Source: Arenicola marina | Lineage: Eukaryota > Annelida > Polychaeta > Arenicolidae | DNA: 64,000 nucleotides | NCBI GenBank assembly: GCA_964019135.1 | Contig: OZ025252.1 | Span: forward strand, 47,776,959-47,840,958 | Reading direction: 5' to 3' | Shown: positions 11,712 through 22,796 of the stretch, piece after piece | Layout: each line of letters opens with the position of its first letter | How positions within the stretch are numbered: the first letter of the stretch is position 1 | Position numbers and translations under genes: made by a program | The notes under the pieces: model-generated | Told to the model about the DNA's origin: nothing | What the model saw: the letters and a program-made list of their open reading frames with translations, nothing else | Database searches by the model: none

Positions 11712-12747
11712 TTAACTTTCCTCTAATCTAATATGGCAACAAGGTGTAATACAATATTCAACATAATGTATTTACATAATTACACAGTGACATTATTCTG
11801 AAACATTTACGATTTAGAGATGTTGGCCCACAATCATCTCAATGTAGATCTAGGATATGTTCCCCATTTTTTTTATCAATATCAACAATACCACAGGTGC
11901 ACAGTTGTTAATTTATTAGCTTTAAAAATTGTATGTCATAAAGTATCTTAAAGTTAAACTGTGATCAGTTATTATTCAAAAGAAAAGACATATCTTACAT
12001 GTCTTTCAGGAAGAATGCAATTTTTCAATGCAAAATTTAGGCCATTGGAGGTGTGGAAGCATTCCCATTTTTGAGGACATTTTGAAGACAGTTAACATCC
12101 AGCCCCCCTCCCCCGCCCCAGTCATAAAAAATGGGTGGATCTCTGGTTGCAATCTTTGTCAGAGCCCTTCCGATCTATCTCAGTTGCAAGTTTAGATCCC
12201 CTTTTTCAAATTCCTGGATCCACCCATGCAGGTGCTATAAGTTAGTGGGAAGAGGTCAATTAGCTGATGATACACAGTAAACGAAAATAGTATAAGTACT
12301 GATAAGTGCTTTAAAAGGTAGTTTGGGTTTGTTTATTAATTTATTTCAATCCTAAATGAGTATATACATTTTTTTTTTAAATGAAGTTAACAAAAATAAA
12401 TAAAGGTGTTACTTATATATCACATAATATGACAGAGGACTAGATAACTTCATTTTGAAACTGTATGAGCAAACACCATTTGGCGATAAAGAAAGGGTAT
12501 TTTTCGCATTAGAGACTGATAGAACAAATGCTTGGACTTTGCTGTAATATATTTGTAATATAACTGATAATAAACTGATATTAAAATATGTATTATCCAT
12601 CTTGAATAGGTACAAAACAAGTTCTGTTATCAGTAAGGTCTATTAAACATTCTGTGTTACTTCTAAACTGTTCTAAGTTGTTAATATAAGTTATGAAATC
12701 TAAGGATTTCAGGTCTGCTATGCAGCTTACTCACTATGCCTTTGGTA
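11712..12747. repeat. 1,036-bp tandem duplication, copy 2
   Basis: This is the second copy of the preceding block, starting at ATTAACTTTCCTCTAATC and ending at CCTTTGGT. It lies in the putative intron between the exons at 10233 and 12823. The junction is a short shared ATTA, so unequal exchange or replication slippage at microhomology is possible. Confidence 0.95.
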
Positions 12748-12822
12748 TTACATGTATAACCTTTGCTAGCTGAATCAACCTGCTACTTTGTGCAAACCCC
12801 TCTTGTCTCATGCTTTGGTTAG

Positions 12823-12912
12823 GGCATACCAGTATATGAAGACATATATGAGGACTACCCAGATGATGGAACTCGTGTGACTTACTATCTCTTCCAGGCT
12901 TCCTGCCGCTAG
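12823..12912 (+). CDS. Putative terminal exon of a small protein
   Basis: A polypyrimidine tract (CCCCTCTTGTCTCATGC) and the acceptor GGTTAG precede a 29-codon frame. It reads GIPVYEDIYEDYPDDGTR, then VTYYLFQASCR, then TAG. The acidic and tyrosine-rich composition looks like a genuine protein C-terminus, not chance. Possible poly(A) signals are ATTAAA at 13081 and AATAAA at 13225. I cannot assign a family. The exon could instead be the 3' end of a longer gene with other upstream exons. Confidence 0.4.
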   Translation, partial: GIPVYEDIYEDYPDDGTRVTYYLFQASCR

Positions 12913-14120
12913 GTGGATCTGAGAGGGCGACAAGGCCATGGAGTAAATTGCATGCAATGACTGAATTGTTATGCTTTGTGTACAGTTGAGTTTAAATGGG
13001 ATCCTCCTTCATAGCTTTTCTGATATATCTTTACATAATGTATAGTGCATTATCTTAGCTATTTATTCTATTTTTCTGTTATTAAACTGTAAAAATGTCT
13101 TGCTCTACTTTGTTCTAGGTTTGTAAACATTATCATTGGACAGGGATACACTAATTACTTTTATAGATTGAATTTCTTCTACTAATTAACTGTATAATTT
13201 AGAATGCACAAAATGATTAATTGTAATAAATGATAGCAATGAGTAATATATGAGCTATGCAGAAATAATGATTTGTCCTAACATTGACGAAAGGGCATTG
13301 AGTAAATTGTGTATTGTTTCAATTGGATCTTGAAAGGTGCAATTTGTTTCACTGCTAGATGAGTAGCTTATACAATGTGTTCTTTTGCATCCAATATATT
13401 TATAGTGCAATTTATTTGCCCTTTTAATCCTTATTGTTTGAGGAATTGATCTGTGGTATCTGTAACTATGGTTACCACTCACTCTGGCTTTAACGTTACC
13501 ATGATTCACACCTGAGGGATTTCCCTGGCCTTGTTGGAGTGCACTCATATACCTATACTGTGAGCCCACACTACTTACTCGGCTTAGCAGCAGCCAGGAT
13601 CAATTCCTTATTTTCGTCAGGACTAAGTGGGTCATGGTTGGTTGGTTTTGCCTGTAATAGGCATGCATGGGTTGAATTCTGGTCACAGGTCATTTCTGTA
13701 TGTACAACATTTGATTTGTCCCTCAGACATACAAATATGTTCTGTGTACACAACCTCTCCCGCGCGACGTCGAAGCGATCGTCTCCGCGAGAGTGCCGGT
13801 CCGGGGATGTCAGGCCCGGTGCTTGAATTCACCATGGCTTAAGGTCCAAAGTAAACAACATTGGAAGCCTGTTATGCTTGGTTTGGCACTTGTGTTCTGA
13901 AGTGGTGACCACTGTCATTATGTTGGCGTGAGTACCTCTGCGCAGCGATGGTCGAGGCACTGACGGGCCATGGGCTTTGTCATTCCAATTGGCGATTAAT
14001 GGAATATCGCTTGGAATCTGCGTCCTCAACGTGCATGGACAGAGTGAGTAATATACGAGATCGCGTGTCAGTGTCGCGTTACTGAGTGTTGTATCATCAT
14101 TTGTTATCTTGTCCTTGCAG
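12913..14120. other. Possible 3' UTR, then a short CpG-rich island
   Basis: 12913-13250 is AT-rich and could be the 3' UTR of the preceding exon. 13755-13840 is abruptly CpG-rich. On the minus strand it has an ATG in an ideal GCCATGG context at 13834-13836, with a short Ser/Arg-rich frame, but the donors there are weak (GAG|GTTGTG). It might be a promoter or first exon of a minus-strand gene. I could not show that it joins the NUP133-like exons, because the phases do not fit. Confidence 0.25.
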
Positions 14121-14343
14121 GTGAGGAAACGCGATTCCATTGAGAATTATGTGCACAGTGGTCCATGGAACGTGAGGACCAGTGAAGCAAGGTTATCAGC
14201 ATGAAGAAGCACAAGAAATACATCAATCGTCGAATTCACTTCTGACAAAATACTTTGTTGTGGATTTCATTGTTAGGAATATATCTGTGTTATGTGATAG
14301 CATCTCCACGAAGGATTATAGTGTGTAACCAAGGTTACGAGTT

Positions 14344-14527
14344 ATGGCAGACAGACGACCAGGCAGTTTCCAGTCGCCTTATGGACGCGGATTTAGTCCC
14401 GAACCTGGATTTATCCGCCGGGGAAGTAGTCCCTTCACCAATCGCGGGAGCGGGAGTAGCCGGGGAAGTAGTCCGGCTCCCAGCGATGGTGGCGGAGGAA
14501 TACTCCTTACGATTCAACATTTGGCTG
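14344..14527 (+). CDS. Alternative first exon A of the nesprin-like gene (Gly/Ser/Arg-rich N-terminus)
   Basis: ATG 14344 has G at -3 and G at +4. The frame encodes 61 residues beginning MADRRPGSFQSPYGRG. They are rich in Gly, Ser, Arg and Pro, with the repeated pattern RGSSP / SRGSSPAP, and end GGGILLTIQHLA. It stops at a strong donor, GCTG|GTAAGT, in phase 1. Joined to the common exon at 63208, the split codon gives Asp, so IQHLA runs into DEQERVQKK. In vertebrate nesprins a short helix also precedes this point. A good acceptor (TTATCTTGTCCTTGCAG) at 14120 and a donor at 14044 suggest an upstream untranslated exon. The distance of 49 kb to the CH exon is the main reason for caution. The Gly/Ser/Arg segment looks disordered and could be a phosphorylation or filament-binding region, which is inference. 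Confidence 0.5.
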
Positions 14528-16086
14528 GTAAGTTTCGGAATTAATATTTTTATTGATGATAACGTCTGCCTTATGGGTGAGCAAATTGCTTGTTGCCTGT
14601 CTCGAGAATCTCACATCTTGACCGGCCATTGTATAAAGGATGTTAGTTTATCAAGAAAAAGTTGTATTTACCGGAACCGGTGGCTATTGGGACCCCGCAG
14701 TTATTATTGACTTAACCTGTTATAGTTTTTGTGAGAAAGAAACACATGGATATTGTTTGAAAGGAACAGGTGATCGTTGAATAGCGAGTGTTTCAAAACA
14801 CCGTTACTGCCCTTACGTTAAAGGCTTCAGTCATTCACGGACCAGCTTTGTGCCGCTGACAAAAATAAATAGCTGTGACCGGGGTTATTGCGAAGTGGGT
14901 GGGTGGACGCGGTCAACCGAGCAGCGGGGGGGGGGGGTAGGAAGTGGTGGGGGGGGGGGGGGGGTGGGAGTTGCTACGAGCATTGAGTTGCAAGAGTCAA
15001 ACCCCACCCCATGCTGTGCTTCAAAGCAGGAAGGTGGATCAGAAGGGATCACTTCTATGATATACCTACCTACCAGTCCAGCTTTTCATGAAGTAGCGGA
15101 GGGCAGAGTGGGCGGCCTGGCGGTCAGCTAGATAGTGCTGTGGATGTATGTATTTTCTCTTTGCCTTTGGTCCGGTAAATGCCAGGTGGTTGGTTAGGTG
15201 GGGGTGGTTGGTTAGGTGGGGGTGGGTGGGTGGATGGCTTGCGAGGGGGCGCGAAGCGTGCCCATATCAAGGCCACCCGCTGACGGCCTCAGAGGGCCAG
15301 TCAGAGTGGCAGGTGGGGTGGTGATACACCCCCGCCCCCCACCCACACACACAGCCTGGTCCCGTACCCTTTGGCGGCGTGTGAGGGGATGGGTTACCCT
15401 TGGCATCTGGGTCCCAGATCATGGCGGCTTGCTGCGGCCTGTTGACCGGCAGCAGACGGCCTCGAGGATCGTCTTTTTGGCGGGAAAGCGGTAGCGTTGA
15501 CTCCCGTGCGGAGTGGGCCTCTCAAGTGGCCGCGAGAGGCTATGAAGTCAGCGCGCCTCGCTGTCCGGTGTCACACTGGCCTTGCTGACGTGAATAAATC
15601 ACCGCTATTTGTCCGTGGAGATACAGTGCCATCAAAAAGCGTTACATACGCACCCCTCCGGGCTTTATGTTACATATACAGCGCCCACACACGGGCCACA
15701 AAGGGATTGATATCTAGTATCGTTGAAGACCTCTCGTGAAAAGGGCCACAAAACATGTCGGTACTTTATTAAAGACAAATCTTTGATGGCGTCAAGTACA
15801 GTGTTACTTTAAGCAACACCTACCCTGCTTTGTTATTGGCGACTCTTTATTTGTGATTTAGTGTCGCTGTCTTGGGCAACATTTTGGGCGAACGAATCTC
15901 TGCCAAGCCTCGCGACAGACTTATATATAAACCCGGAAAAAAACAGCTCTCCATTTGCCATTATCTTGGGGTGAACTTAATGTGAACTTTGGATTCAGTA
16001 TTTTTTTGCTGTAAGTCCTCGTACGAAGGGGAATAAATTGTGTTTTAGTTCAGCCAACCTGATCGCATGTATTGCCTCTGTGCTCG
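14528..16086. other. Intronic or intergenic stretch; one weak phase-1 exon candidate
   Basis: G runs near 14925-14965 and GTTGGTTAGGTGGGGGTG duplications near 15190-15230 are present. At 15421 an ATG (A at -3) opens a 23-codon frame starting MAACCGLLTG. It ends in phase 1 at AGCG|GTAGCG, a weak donor. It has the right phase for the common CH exon, but I do not call it. Nothing else is supported. Confidence 0.3.
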
Positions 16087-16124
16087 TGACGCCGGGGTAA
16101 TACATCAGATAGAGCTGTGACGCC
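16087..16124. repeat. 38-bp direct repeat, left copy (flanks a dispersed repeat)
   Basis: The core TAATACATCAGATAGAGCTG occurs here and again at 16323-16360, with three differences over 38 bp. The two copies sit exactly on either side of dispersed repeat copy 2, like an unusually long target duplication or part of a nested tandem. Confidence 0.7.
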
Positions 16125-16322
16125 AGGATGGGCGGGCAGTTTTAATTTTAGCGGGCAGATTTTCAGTTTGGCGGGCCCTCAGGGGCTGTTTACCCGCCCC
16201 AAAAAATGGTCTTTTGGTCAGAAGGTTTAGAAGCTAATCATGACGCTCACAGTTTCACATGAACATTTTCTTCTACCAGCCACAATGTTGGCTGGCAAAA
16301 AAAAAAATTCTGTCTAATACCC
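16125..16322. repeat. Dispersed repeat, copy 2
   Basis: Homologous to 4965-5250 (see that entry) and about 198 bp long. It is GC-richer than copy 1, begins with GGCGGGCAG-type motifs and ends TCTAATACCCTG. It is enclosed by the 38-bp direct repeats. Confidence 0.65.
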
Positions 16323-16419
16323 TGACGCCAGGTTAATACATCAGATAGAGCTGTGATGCCTTGGAGACTCGTGCGCACCGGGGTAAAACGAACCTTATGG
16401 GGGTCAAGGGGACAAATGA

Positions 16420-16498
16420 TAGAGGGTTCGAACCCGAGACTTGTGGACCTGACAGCGAGGTCCCTGTCGCCGTGACAGCAGGATATCACTGAGTGAAC
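16420..16498 (-). repeat. tRNA-like sequence, probably the head of a SINE
   Basis: On the minus strand an A-box-like TCACTCAGTGATA is followed by a stem GGACCT / AGGTCC around a 7-base loop, then a perfect B-box-like GGGTTCGAACCC at 16424-16435. The order and spacing are tRNA-like, but the A-to-B distance is long and the acceptor stem is not convincing. A tRNA-derived SINE or tRNA pseudogene is more likely than a functional tRNA. Confidence 0.4.
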
Positions 16499-17301
16499 GG
16501 GTTGTCAATGGTCCCGCGTGTTGAGACATGTACTTGGCGGGTAGATGGCAGACGAACATCTCTTAGCATTCCTTGCCACACCCGCACCAGTGAAAGTAAA
16601 GTGGCAAGTAGCGACAAAAAAAAACCCTGAGTGTATATTTACGGAGCAGGTACTTTTCTGCATGTGAGTTCTGGTGGCATCGGCGAACCCTGACGTACAG
16701 GTCGCAACGAACGCGCCAGTTGATAATATCTCATCGATTGTCATGTGCTCTACGATGTCTTCGCCGGGCGTCTTTAGCGGGTGGTAGGGGTGGTGGTGGT
16801 GAAGGGTGGGTGGAGGATGGTGACGGGCGTGTTGAGAAGTTGACAGCCAAGGATAGCTGGCGTGAAAGGAGGTTGACGGGCTGAAGCGGTGGGGGGGGGG
16901 GGGCGGGGGGGAGTGGGGGGACGGCAGGGTTACACTGATATGTGATAATATGACCTACTGGTTGGGGCCCTGAACCACGGAAGCCTACCCCCTACCCACC
17001 CCCCCCCCCCCCCGCACGCACACACATCTAATCTTTATGTTATGGTTACATTACTCTTTAAGTAGATACATCAAAACAAGTTTATTTTTCACCAATTATT
17101 TGCTCCTGCACATAGCTCAAGCATTCTTATGATTTTGCTATCAAGCGAAAGAATCTCCTGCACCAAAGCCACCAAGAGAAACCCACAAAGACACTCTAAC
17201 AGATAACTTGCTTTCTTTGTCCCTTCATTGAAGGGGCTTTTGAAATCAAATAAATATTGACTGTTACTAGTCAAACGCTTGGAATAATTCAGTGCATTGT
17301 G
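16499..17301. other. Non-coding stretch with G and C runs
   Basis: Contains GGTGGTGGTG-type simple sequence near 16785, a G-rich run near 16888-16920 and a C run near 16996-17012. No gene is seen. Confidence 0.4.
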
Positions 17302-18819
17302 TCTCCATGGCCCACGCCTCACCCATGTGAAGGGATGGCATCCATGGCCCACGCCTGACCCAAGTTAAGGGATGGCATCCATGGCCCACGCCTGACCCAA
17401 GTGAAGGGATGGCATCCATGGCCCACGCCTGACCCAAGTGAAGGGATGGCATCCATTGCCCACGCCTGACCCAAGTGAAGGGATGACATCCATGGCCCAC
17501 GCCTGACCCAAGTGAAGGGATGGCATCCATGGCCCACGCCTGACCCAAGTGAAGGGATGGCATCCATTGCCCACGCCTGACCCAAGTGAAGGGATGACAT
17601 CCTTGGCCCACGCCTGACCCAAGTGAAGGGATGACATCCATGGCCCACGCCTGACCCAAGTTAAGGGATGGCATCCATGGCCCACGCCTGACCCAAGTGA
17701 AGGGATGGCATCCATGGCCCACGCCTGACCCAAGTGAAGGGATGGCATCCATTGCCCACGCCTGACCCAAGTGAAGGGATGACATCCTTGGCCCACGCCT
17801 GACCCAAGTGAAGGGATGACATCCATGGCCCACGCCTGACCCAAGTGAAGGGATGGCATCCATGGCCCACGCCTGACCCAAGTGAAGGGATGGCATCCAT
17901 GGCCCACGCCTGACCCAAGTGAAGGGATAGCATCCATGGCCCACGCCTGACCCAAGTGAAGGGATGACATCCATGGCACACGCCTGACCAAAGTGAAGGG
18001 ATGGCATCCATGGCCCACGCCTGACCCAAGTGAAGGGATGGCATCCATTGCCCACGCCTGACCCAAGTGAAGGGATGACATCCATGGCCCACGCCTGACC
18101 CAAGTGAAGGGATGGCATCCATGGCCCAGGCCTGACCCAAGTGAAGGGATGGCATCCATGGCCCACGCCTGACCCAAGTGAAGGGATGGCATCCATGGCC
18201 CACGCCTGACCCAAGTGAAGGGATGGCATCCATGGCCCAGGCCTGACCCAAGTGAAGGGATGGCATCCATGGCCCACGCCTGACCCAAGTGAAGGGATGG
18301 CATCCATTGCCCACGCCTGACCCAAGTGAAGGGATGGCATCCATGGCCCACGGCTGACCCAAGTGAAGGGATGGCATCCATGGCCCAGGCCTGACCCAAG
18401 TGAAGGGATGACATCCATGGCCCACGCCTGACCCAAGTGAAGGGATGGCATCCATGGCCCACGCCTGACCCTAGTGAAGGGATGACATCCATGGCCCACG
18501 CCTGACCCAAGTGAAGGGATGGCATCCATGGCCCACGCCTGACCCAAGTAAAGGGATGACATCCATGGCCCACGCCTGACCCAAGTGAAGGGATGGCATC
18601 CATTGCCCACGCCTGACCCAAGTGAAGGGATGGCATCCATGGCCCACGCCTGACCCAAGTGAAGGGATGGCATCCATGGCCCACGCCTCACCCATGTGAA
18701 GGGATGACATCCATGGCCCACGCCTGACCCAAGTAAAGGGATGGCATCCATGTCCAACGCCTGACCCAAGTGAAGGGATGACATCCATGGCCCACGCCTG
18801 ACCCAAGTGAAGGGATGGC
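17302..18819. repeat. 37-bp minisatellite, 41 copies
   Basis: Units of 37 bp contain CCATGGCCCACGCCTGACCC and AAGTGAAGGGATGGCAT. Copies differ mainly by GGCATC/GACATC and by CATGGC/CATTGC. The minus strand is free of stops in all frames (up to 505 codons), which is a property of the unit. No donor or promoter supports a gene. Confidence 0.97.
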
Positions 18820-19582
18820 TGATCGGGGGTTCCAGTGTGACGCGACATACCTGGGCCTCCTTTACTGAGATTCCTCTCCTAACCGTGTCCTGATATTGCT
18901 GTGTTTATGGCTTTTTTTATGCGACATCTTGTCGTGTATCATAATAAGACATATGCATGACCAGCTCATTTGTTTCTGGGTCACCCCTTGGCCCTAGTCA
19001 GTCGTCATAGCAGGGTGGCAGGGTGGTATGGTCACGTGGGTTCTGCCGGGAGCAAGCCGCTCGAGCACATGTATGCGTAACAACGGTATCTCTTGACAAC
19101 AATAAGTTGGAGGGTCGGAGGGACATGGCTCCTTGTTCCCTGACACTTGGCGTTGAATGTGGCGATGTGACAGGTTCACCCCTGTCCACCTTGCACTGAT
19201 TCTGTAACCGATCTGGGGCCACTACCACCACCGTGATGAGGCGTCGGCAAATACTGTCACGCGAACTGTGTCACTTGAATGTGTCTCTCACTTCAGTGTC
19301 CAGTGTCTCAGTGTCATTATATTGCGTCAGGATGCTTTGGCACGGCGGTATTTGTGTTTTTGAATATGTTTCTAATTGTAGCATATATAGGCTATTCAAT
19401 GGTTTTTTGGTGCCTTCCACGCCGTGTGTTAATATTTGCCCACTCGTTTGCGTGGTTCACTAGCAGACTGGCCCTGCTGGCGTCGTCAGCGTCAGGTCAA
19501 TATTGACAGAGGTGTGCTAGTAAAACCCTCTCACATAGACATATATATATCCGTTACTTGAGGGGACGGTGGTTACTGGTTT
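18820..19582. other. Non-coding stretch with no recognised gene
   Basis: Unique sequence with short overlapping open frames on both strands. None has a recognisable domain or convincing splice sites. Confidence 0.3.
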
Positions 19583-19810
19583 CGGTAGTTGATGCAGTTG
19601 GTAGTCGATGCAGTCGGTAGTCGTTGCAGTCGGTGATCAATACAGTCGGTAGTCACTACAGCCGGTAGTCACTACAGCCGGTAGTCACTACAGTCGGTAG
19701 TCGTTGCAGTTGGTAGTCACTACAGGCGGTAGTCACTACAGCCGGTAGTCACTACAGTCGGTAGTCGTTGCAGTTGGTAGACACTACAGTCGGTAGTCGT
19801 TACGGTAGTC
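19583..19810. repeat. 16-bp minisatellite, about 14 copies
   Basis: Units follow GGTAGTCACTACAGCC / GGTAGTCGTTGCAGTC with alternating variants, so some pairs of units behave as 32-bp repeats. Confidence 0.9.
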
Positions 19811-20187
19811 ATGAAGAGCCGTTTTACCTATTGCATCGTGACATTAGATGCCAACCATGCTAGAGGTTGTGTGACCTTGACCTTGAGTGGTGTCGATATC
19901 AGGTATTTACTTCCCCACTGTTGCCCACCCCCCTCACTCACCCCTCGGCGGGTGATTGATGAGACGGGTAGAACAGGGAGTGGGGGCGAGTGTGGTTTTT
20001 TATTCATCATGTTCATAGGGAATCTGCTCCTCAAATAAAGGTCAAATTGAGGTCGAGCCTTTTGTGCAAAAGGACAGTCCTGCCTCAAATGTCACATGGA
20101 TTTTTGACCCGGTTTAACCTTCATGTGCACAATAGTGGCATAAACCACCAAGATTCCATGTCCAAGCGGTAAGCTGTACAGTCGTGG
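19811..20187. other. Short unique spacer
   Basis: Contains GTGACCTTGACCTTGAG at 19871-19887, a tandem nuclear-receptor-type half-site repeated exactly at 30929. No gene is seen. Confidence 0.3.
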
Positions 20188-20512
20188 TGTTGGACGTCCG
20201 TGTGGGGCCATTGGACATCCGTGAGAGGCCATTGGACATCCGTGTGGGGCCATTGGACGTCCGTGTGGGGCCATTGGACGTCCGTGAGGGGCCATTGGAC
20301 GTCCGTGTGAGGCCATTGGACATCCGTGAGAGGCCATTGGACGTCCGTGTGGGGCCATTGGACATCCGTGAGAGGCCATTGGACGTCCGTGTGGGGCCAT
20401 TGGACGTCCGTGAGGGGCCATTGGACGTCCGTGTGAGGCCATTGGACGTCCGTGAGGGGCCATTGAACGCCCGTGTGAGACCATTGGACGTCCGTGTGAG
20501 GCCATTAGTCGA
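20188..20512. repeat. 21-bp minisatellite, about 15 copies
   Basis: The unit is GGCCATTGGACGTCCGTGTG plus one base, with GTGTGG/GTGAGA/GTGAGG variants. Being 7 codons long it leaves both strands open, which explains the His/Gly/Arg/Pro-repeat frame on the minus strand. Confidence 0.93.
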
Positions 20513-20755
20513 ACCAGCTTGGCTGGTATTAGGTGTAGTACACCAACCTATTATTGAATACTGTTTACTGATGTATCTAGTGGTTTAGACGGGTCAGTGG
20601 TGTCAGCCACTCCAGGAGGTGGCCTGTTATTCTCAGGTCCTGATACATGGTAGTATTACGCTCACAAAAGAACATGTTAGTGCCAAGGGCTACATTTATG
20701 CGGAGGTGAATTTTGCTGTGGAGGTCTGCATACTATGTAGACTGTCTAAGGGTTA

Positions 20756-21050
20756 ACCTGGGGTGTAACTATGGAGACGATGTAGGGTGAATAAAAGCTG
20801 ACATAGAGTGTAACTATGGAGACGATGTAGGCTGTATAACAGCTGACATAGGGTGTAACTATGGAGAAGATGTAGGCTGTATAACAGCTGACCTAGGGTG
20901 TAACTATGGAGACGATGTAGGCTGTATAACAGCTGACCTAGGGTGTAACTATGGAGACGATGTAGGCTGTATAACAGCTGACCTAGGGTGTAACTATGGA
21001 GACGATGTAGGCTGTATAACAGCTGGCCTAGGGTGTAACTATGGAGACCA
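20756..21050. repeat. 45-bp minisatellite, about 6.5 copies
   Basis: The unit contains GTGTAACTATGGAGACGATG and TAGGCTGTATAACAGCTGAC. The CAGCTG in each unit is an E-box. Confidence 0.92.
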
Positions 21051-21423
21051 TGTAGACCATGTGCAACGGCATAATCACATTGCTAAGCCTGCTATATGTA
21101 TATATATATCTATATGACTCAGCGGTTCCTCCCTTGTTTCCCAGCTCGTGCGTGTTGGGCGTGGGCCGGTTCCGTTGCCATGGTATCCTGTAGGGTTACA
21201 TAACGTCTGCTGGGCAGATGACGAGACGAAGCGGAGATGTGTGGCGGAGGTACCAGGCCGGGTGAACGCCTGGGCGGGCGGGGATGTGTGTGTGTGTGGG
21301 GGGGGGGGGGGGGGTAGTACTAGAGCTACAGCCGCGCTTATTGTTGATAGAATACGTGGGGTAGGGGGAAGGGATGCGAGTGGGTGGGGTGCTGGAACTA
21401 GGTTTCCTTCTCACATACCTCAT
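21051..21423. other. Short spacer with a G run
   Basis: A GT-rich and G-run segment near 21284-21314. No gene is seen. Confidence 0.3.
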
Positions 21424-21863
21424 TGTGCAAGATAACCTGGAATCTCTGCCAGCGATGGCATGAGCACATGGGCTAACGAGAGAAGATAACCTGGAATCTC
21501 TGCCAGCGATGGCATGAGCACATGGGCTAACGAGATAAGATAACCTGGAATCTCTGCCAGCGATGGCATGAGCACATGGGCTAACGAGATAAGATAACCT
21601 GGAATCTCTGCCAGCGATGGCATGAGGACATGGGCTAACGAGATAAGATAACCTGGAATCTCTGCCAGCGATGGCATGAGGACATGGGCTAACGAGATCA
21701 GATAACCTGGACTCTCTGCCAGCGATGGCATGAGCACATGGGCTAACGAGATAAGATAACCTGGAATCTCTGCCAGCGATGGCATGAGCACATGGGCTAA
21801 CGAGATAAGATAACCTGGAATCTCTGCCAGGGATGGCATGAGCACATGGGCTAACGAGAGAAG
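21424..21863. repeat. 54-bp minisatellite, 8 copies
   Basis: Units contain GATAACCTGGAATCTCTGCC and GATGGCATGAGCACATGGGC. On the minus strand the 18-codon unit stays open. I regard that frame as a by-product because there is no gene context. Confidence 0.93.
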
Positions 21864-22796
21864 AACGCAGCTTATAAACCTGTTCCGGTCGGTACTTGTA
21901 TCGATATTGTATTGTTGTCTGATATCAACGTGGTTCAGTCCAAACGGCTCAACTCTCCCCTTCCTCATAGAACGGCTGCTCAGGCAGAACACATCAGATC
22001 ATGCCTTCTGTTTATCGATCGCATTCTGAGTGACGACCTTGACCATTAAGGGGAGAGGCTGGAGAAGGAGTGGGTGTTGGGGGGGGGGGGGGCGGAGTGG
22101 TGGGCAGTGATGGCCGAAAACCAGCACAGGTCACCTTGACCTATATTGAACGCTGTGTACAATGAGCCGCGTCTCGGCGTCCGCCTGAACCATCACGATC
22201 ATCACCATGGTTACGGGCGTGTATCTGTCTGAGTGGCCGCTATATCTGGGCCACAGGCGCCGCGTGGTGTGTTCCCTGCCTCCTGCCCGCAGCCATCCCG
22301 CCCCAGGCTGGCTCCATGTTCGACATGTGCCTGGCAGCAATGGCCGGGAACGCGGTACATCATTCACGATGACGCTTTATAACAGGCCGTCCACGTCTGA
22401 AGTATATGTCTTACGTTCGCGTGTTTTCATATTGAATATACACGGCGTTACAAGACACTCGCGGCATCTCCCACTGAAAATCTGTACTTGACAGGTACTT
22501 GGGACTGATCGACAAGAAAAACTCTGACCCCCTTTTGACTATAGGGTGTGTATTTTTTTCCAATTGAGCCCTAGAATAGAGTGGGGTATTGCAAAACGCT
22601 ACCTCTCCACCCGAGGGTAAGACTTGGCCAATTTGGCTGCCGATAAATAGCCTGTGCACTGAGCACTGCTGAAGACAGCCACATGCTGGTGGGTCGTGTA
22701 GCCGTCTTCCTGGTAGACTGGTGCAGCGGATAGGTCGGTGTGGTCGTCAGCGATGATCATTGTCCCGAGAGTGGAGTAAAACAACCACATTACGTC
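21864..22796. other. Non-coding stretch with no recognised gene
   Basis: Includes a G run near 22080. A 94-codon frame from ATG 22207 starts in good context, but it has no recognisable domain and its only phase-1 donor (GTACAT) is poor. Confidence 0.3.

Noticed and set aside
11131..12176. CTTCCGATCT, resembling the end of a sequencing adapter, in both duplicate copies
   Set aside because: Only a 10-base match inside otherwise ordinary duplicated sequence; chance is enough.
13750..13836. Minus-strand MVNSSTGPDIPGPALSRRRS as first exon of the NUP133-like gene
   Set aside because: Good start context and Ser/Arg content, but no phase-2 donor to fit the exon at 3929-4062.
15421..15490. Possible first exon MAACCGLLTG
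   Set aside because: Phase 1 fits but donor GTAGCG is weak, with no other support.
17267..18848. Minus-strand frames up to 505 codons
   Set aside because: By-product of the stop-free 37-bp unit.
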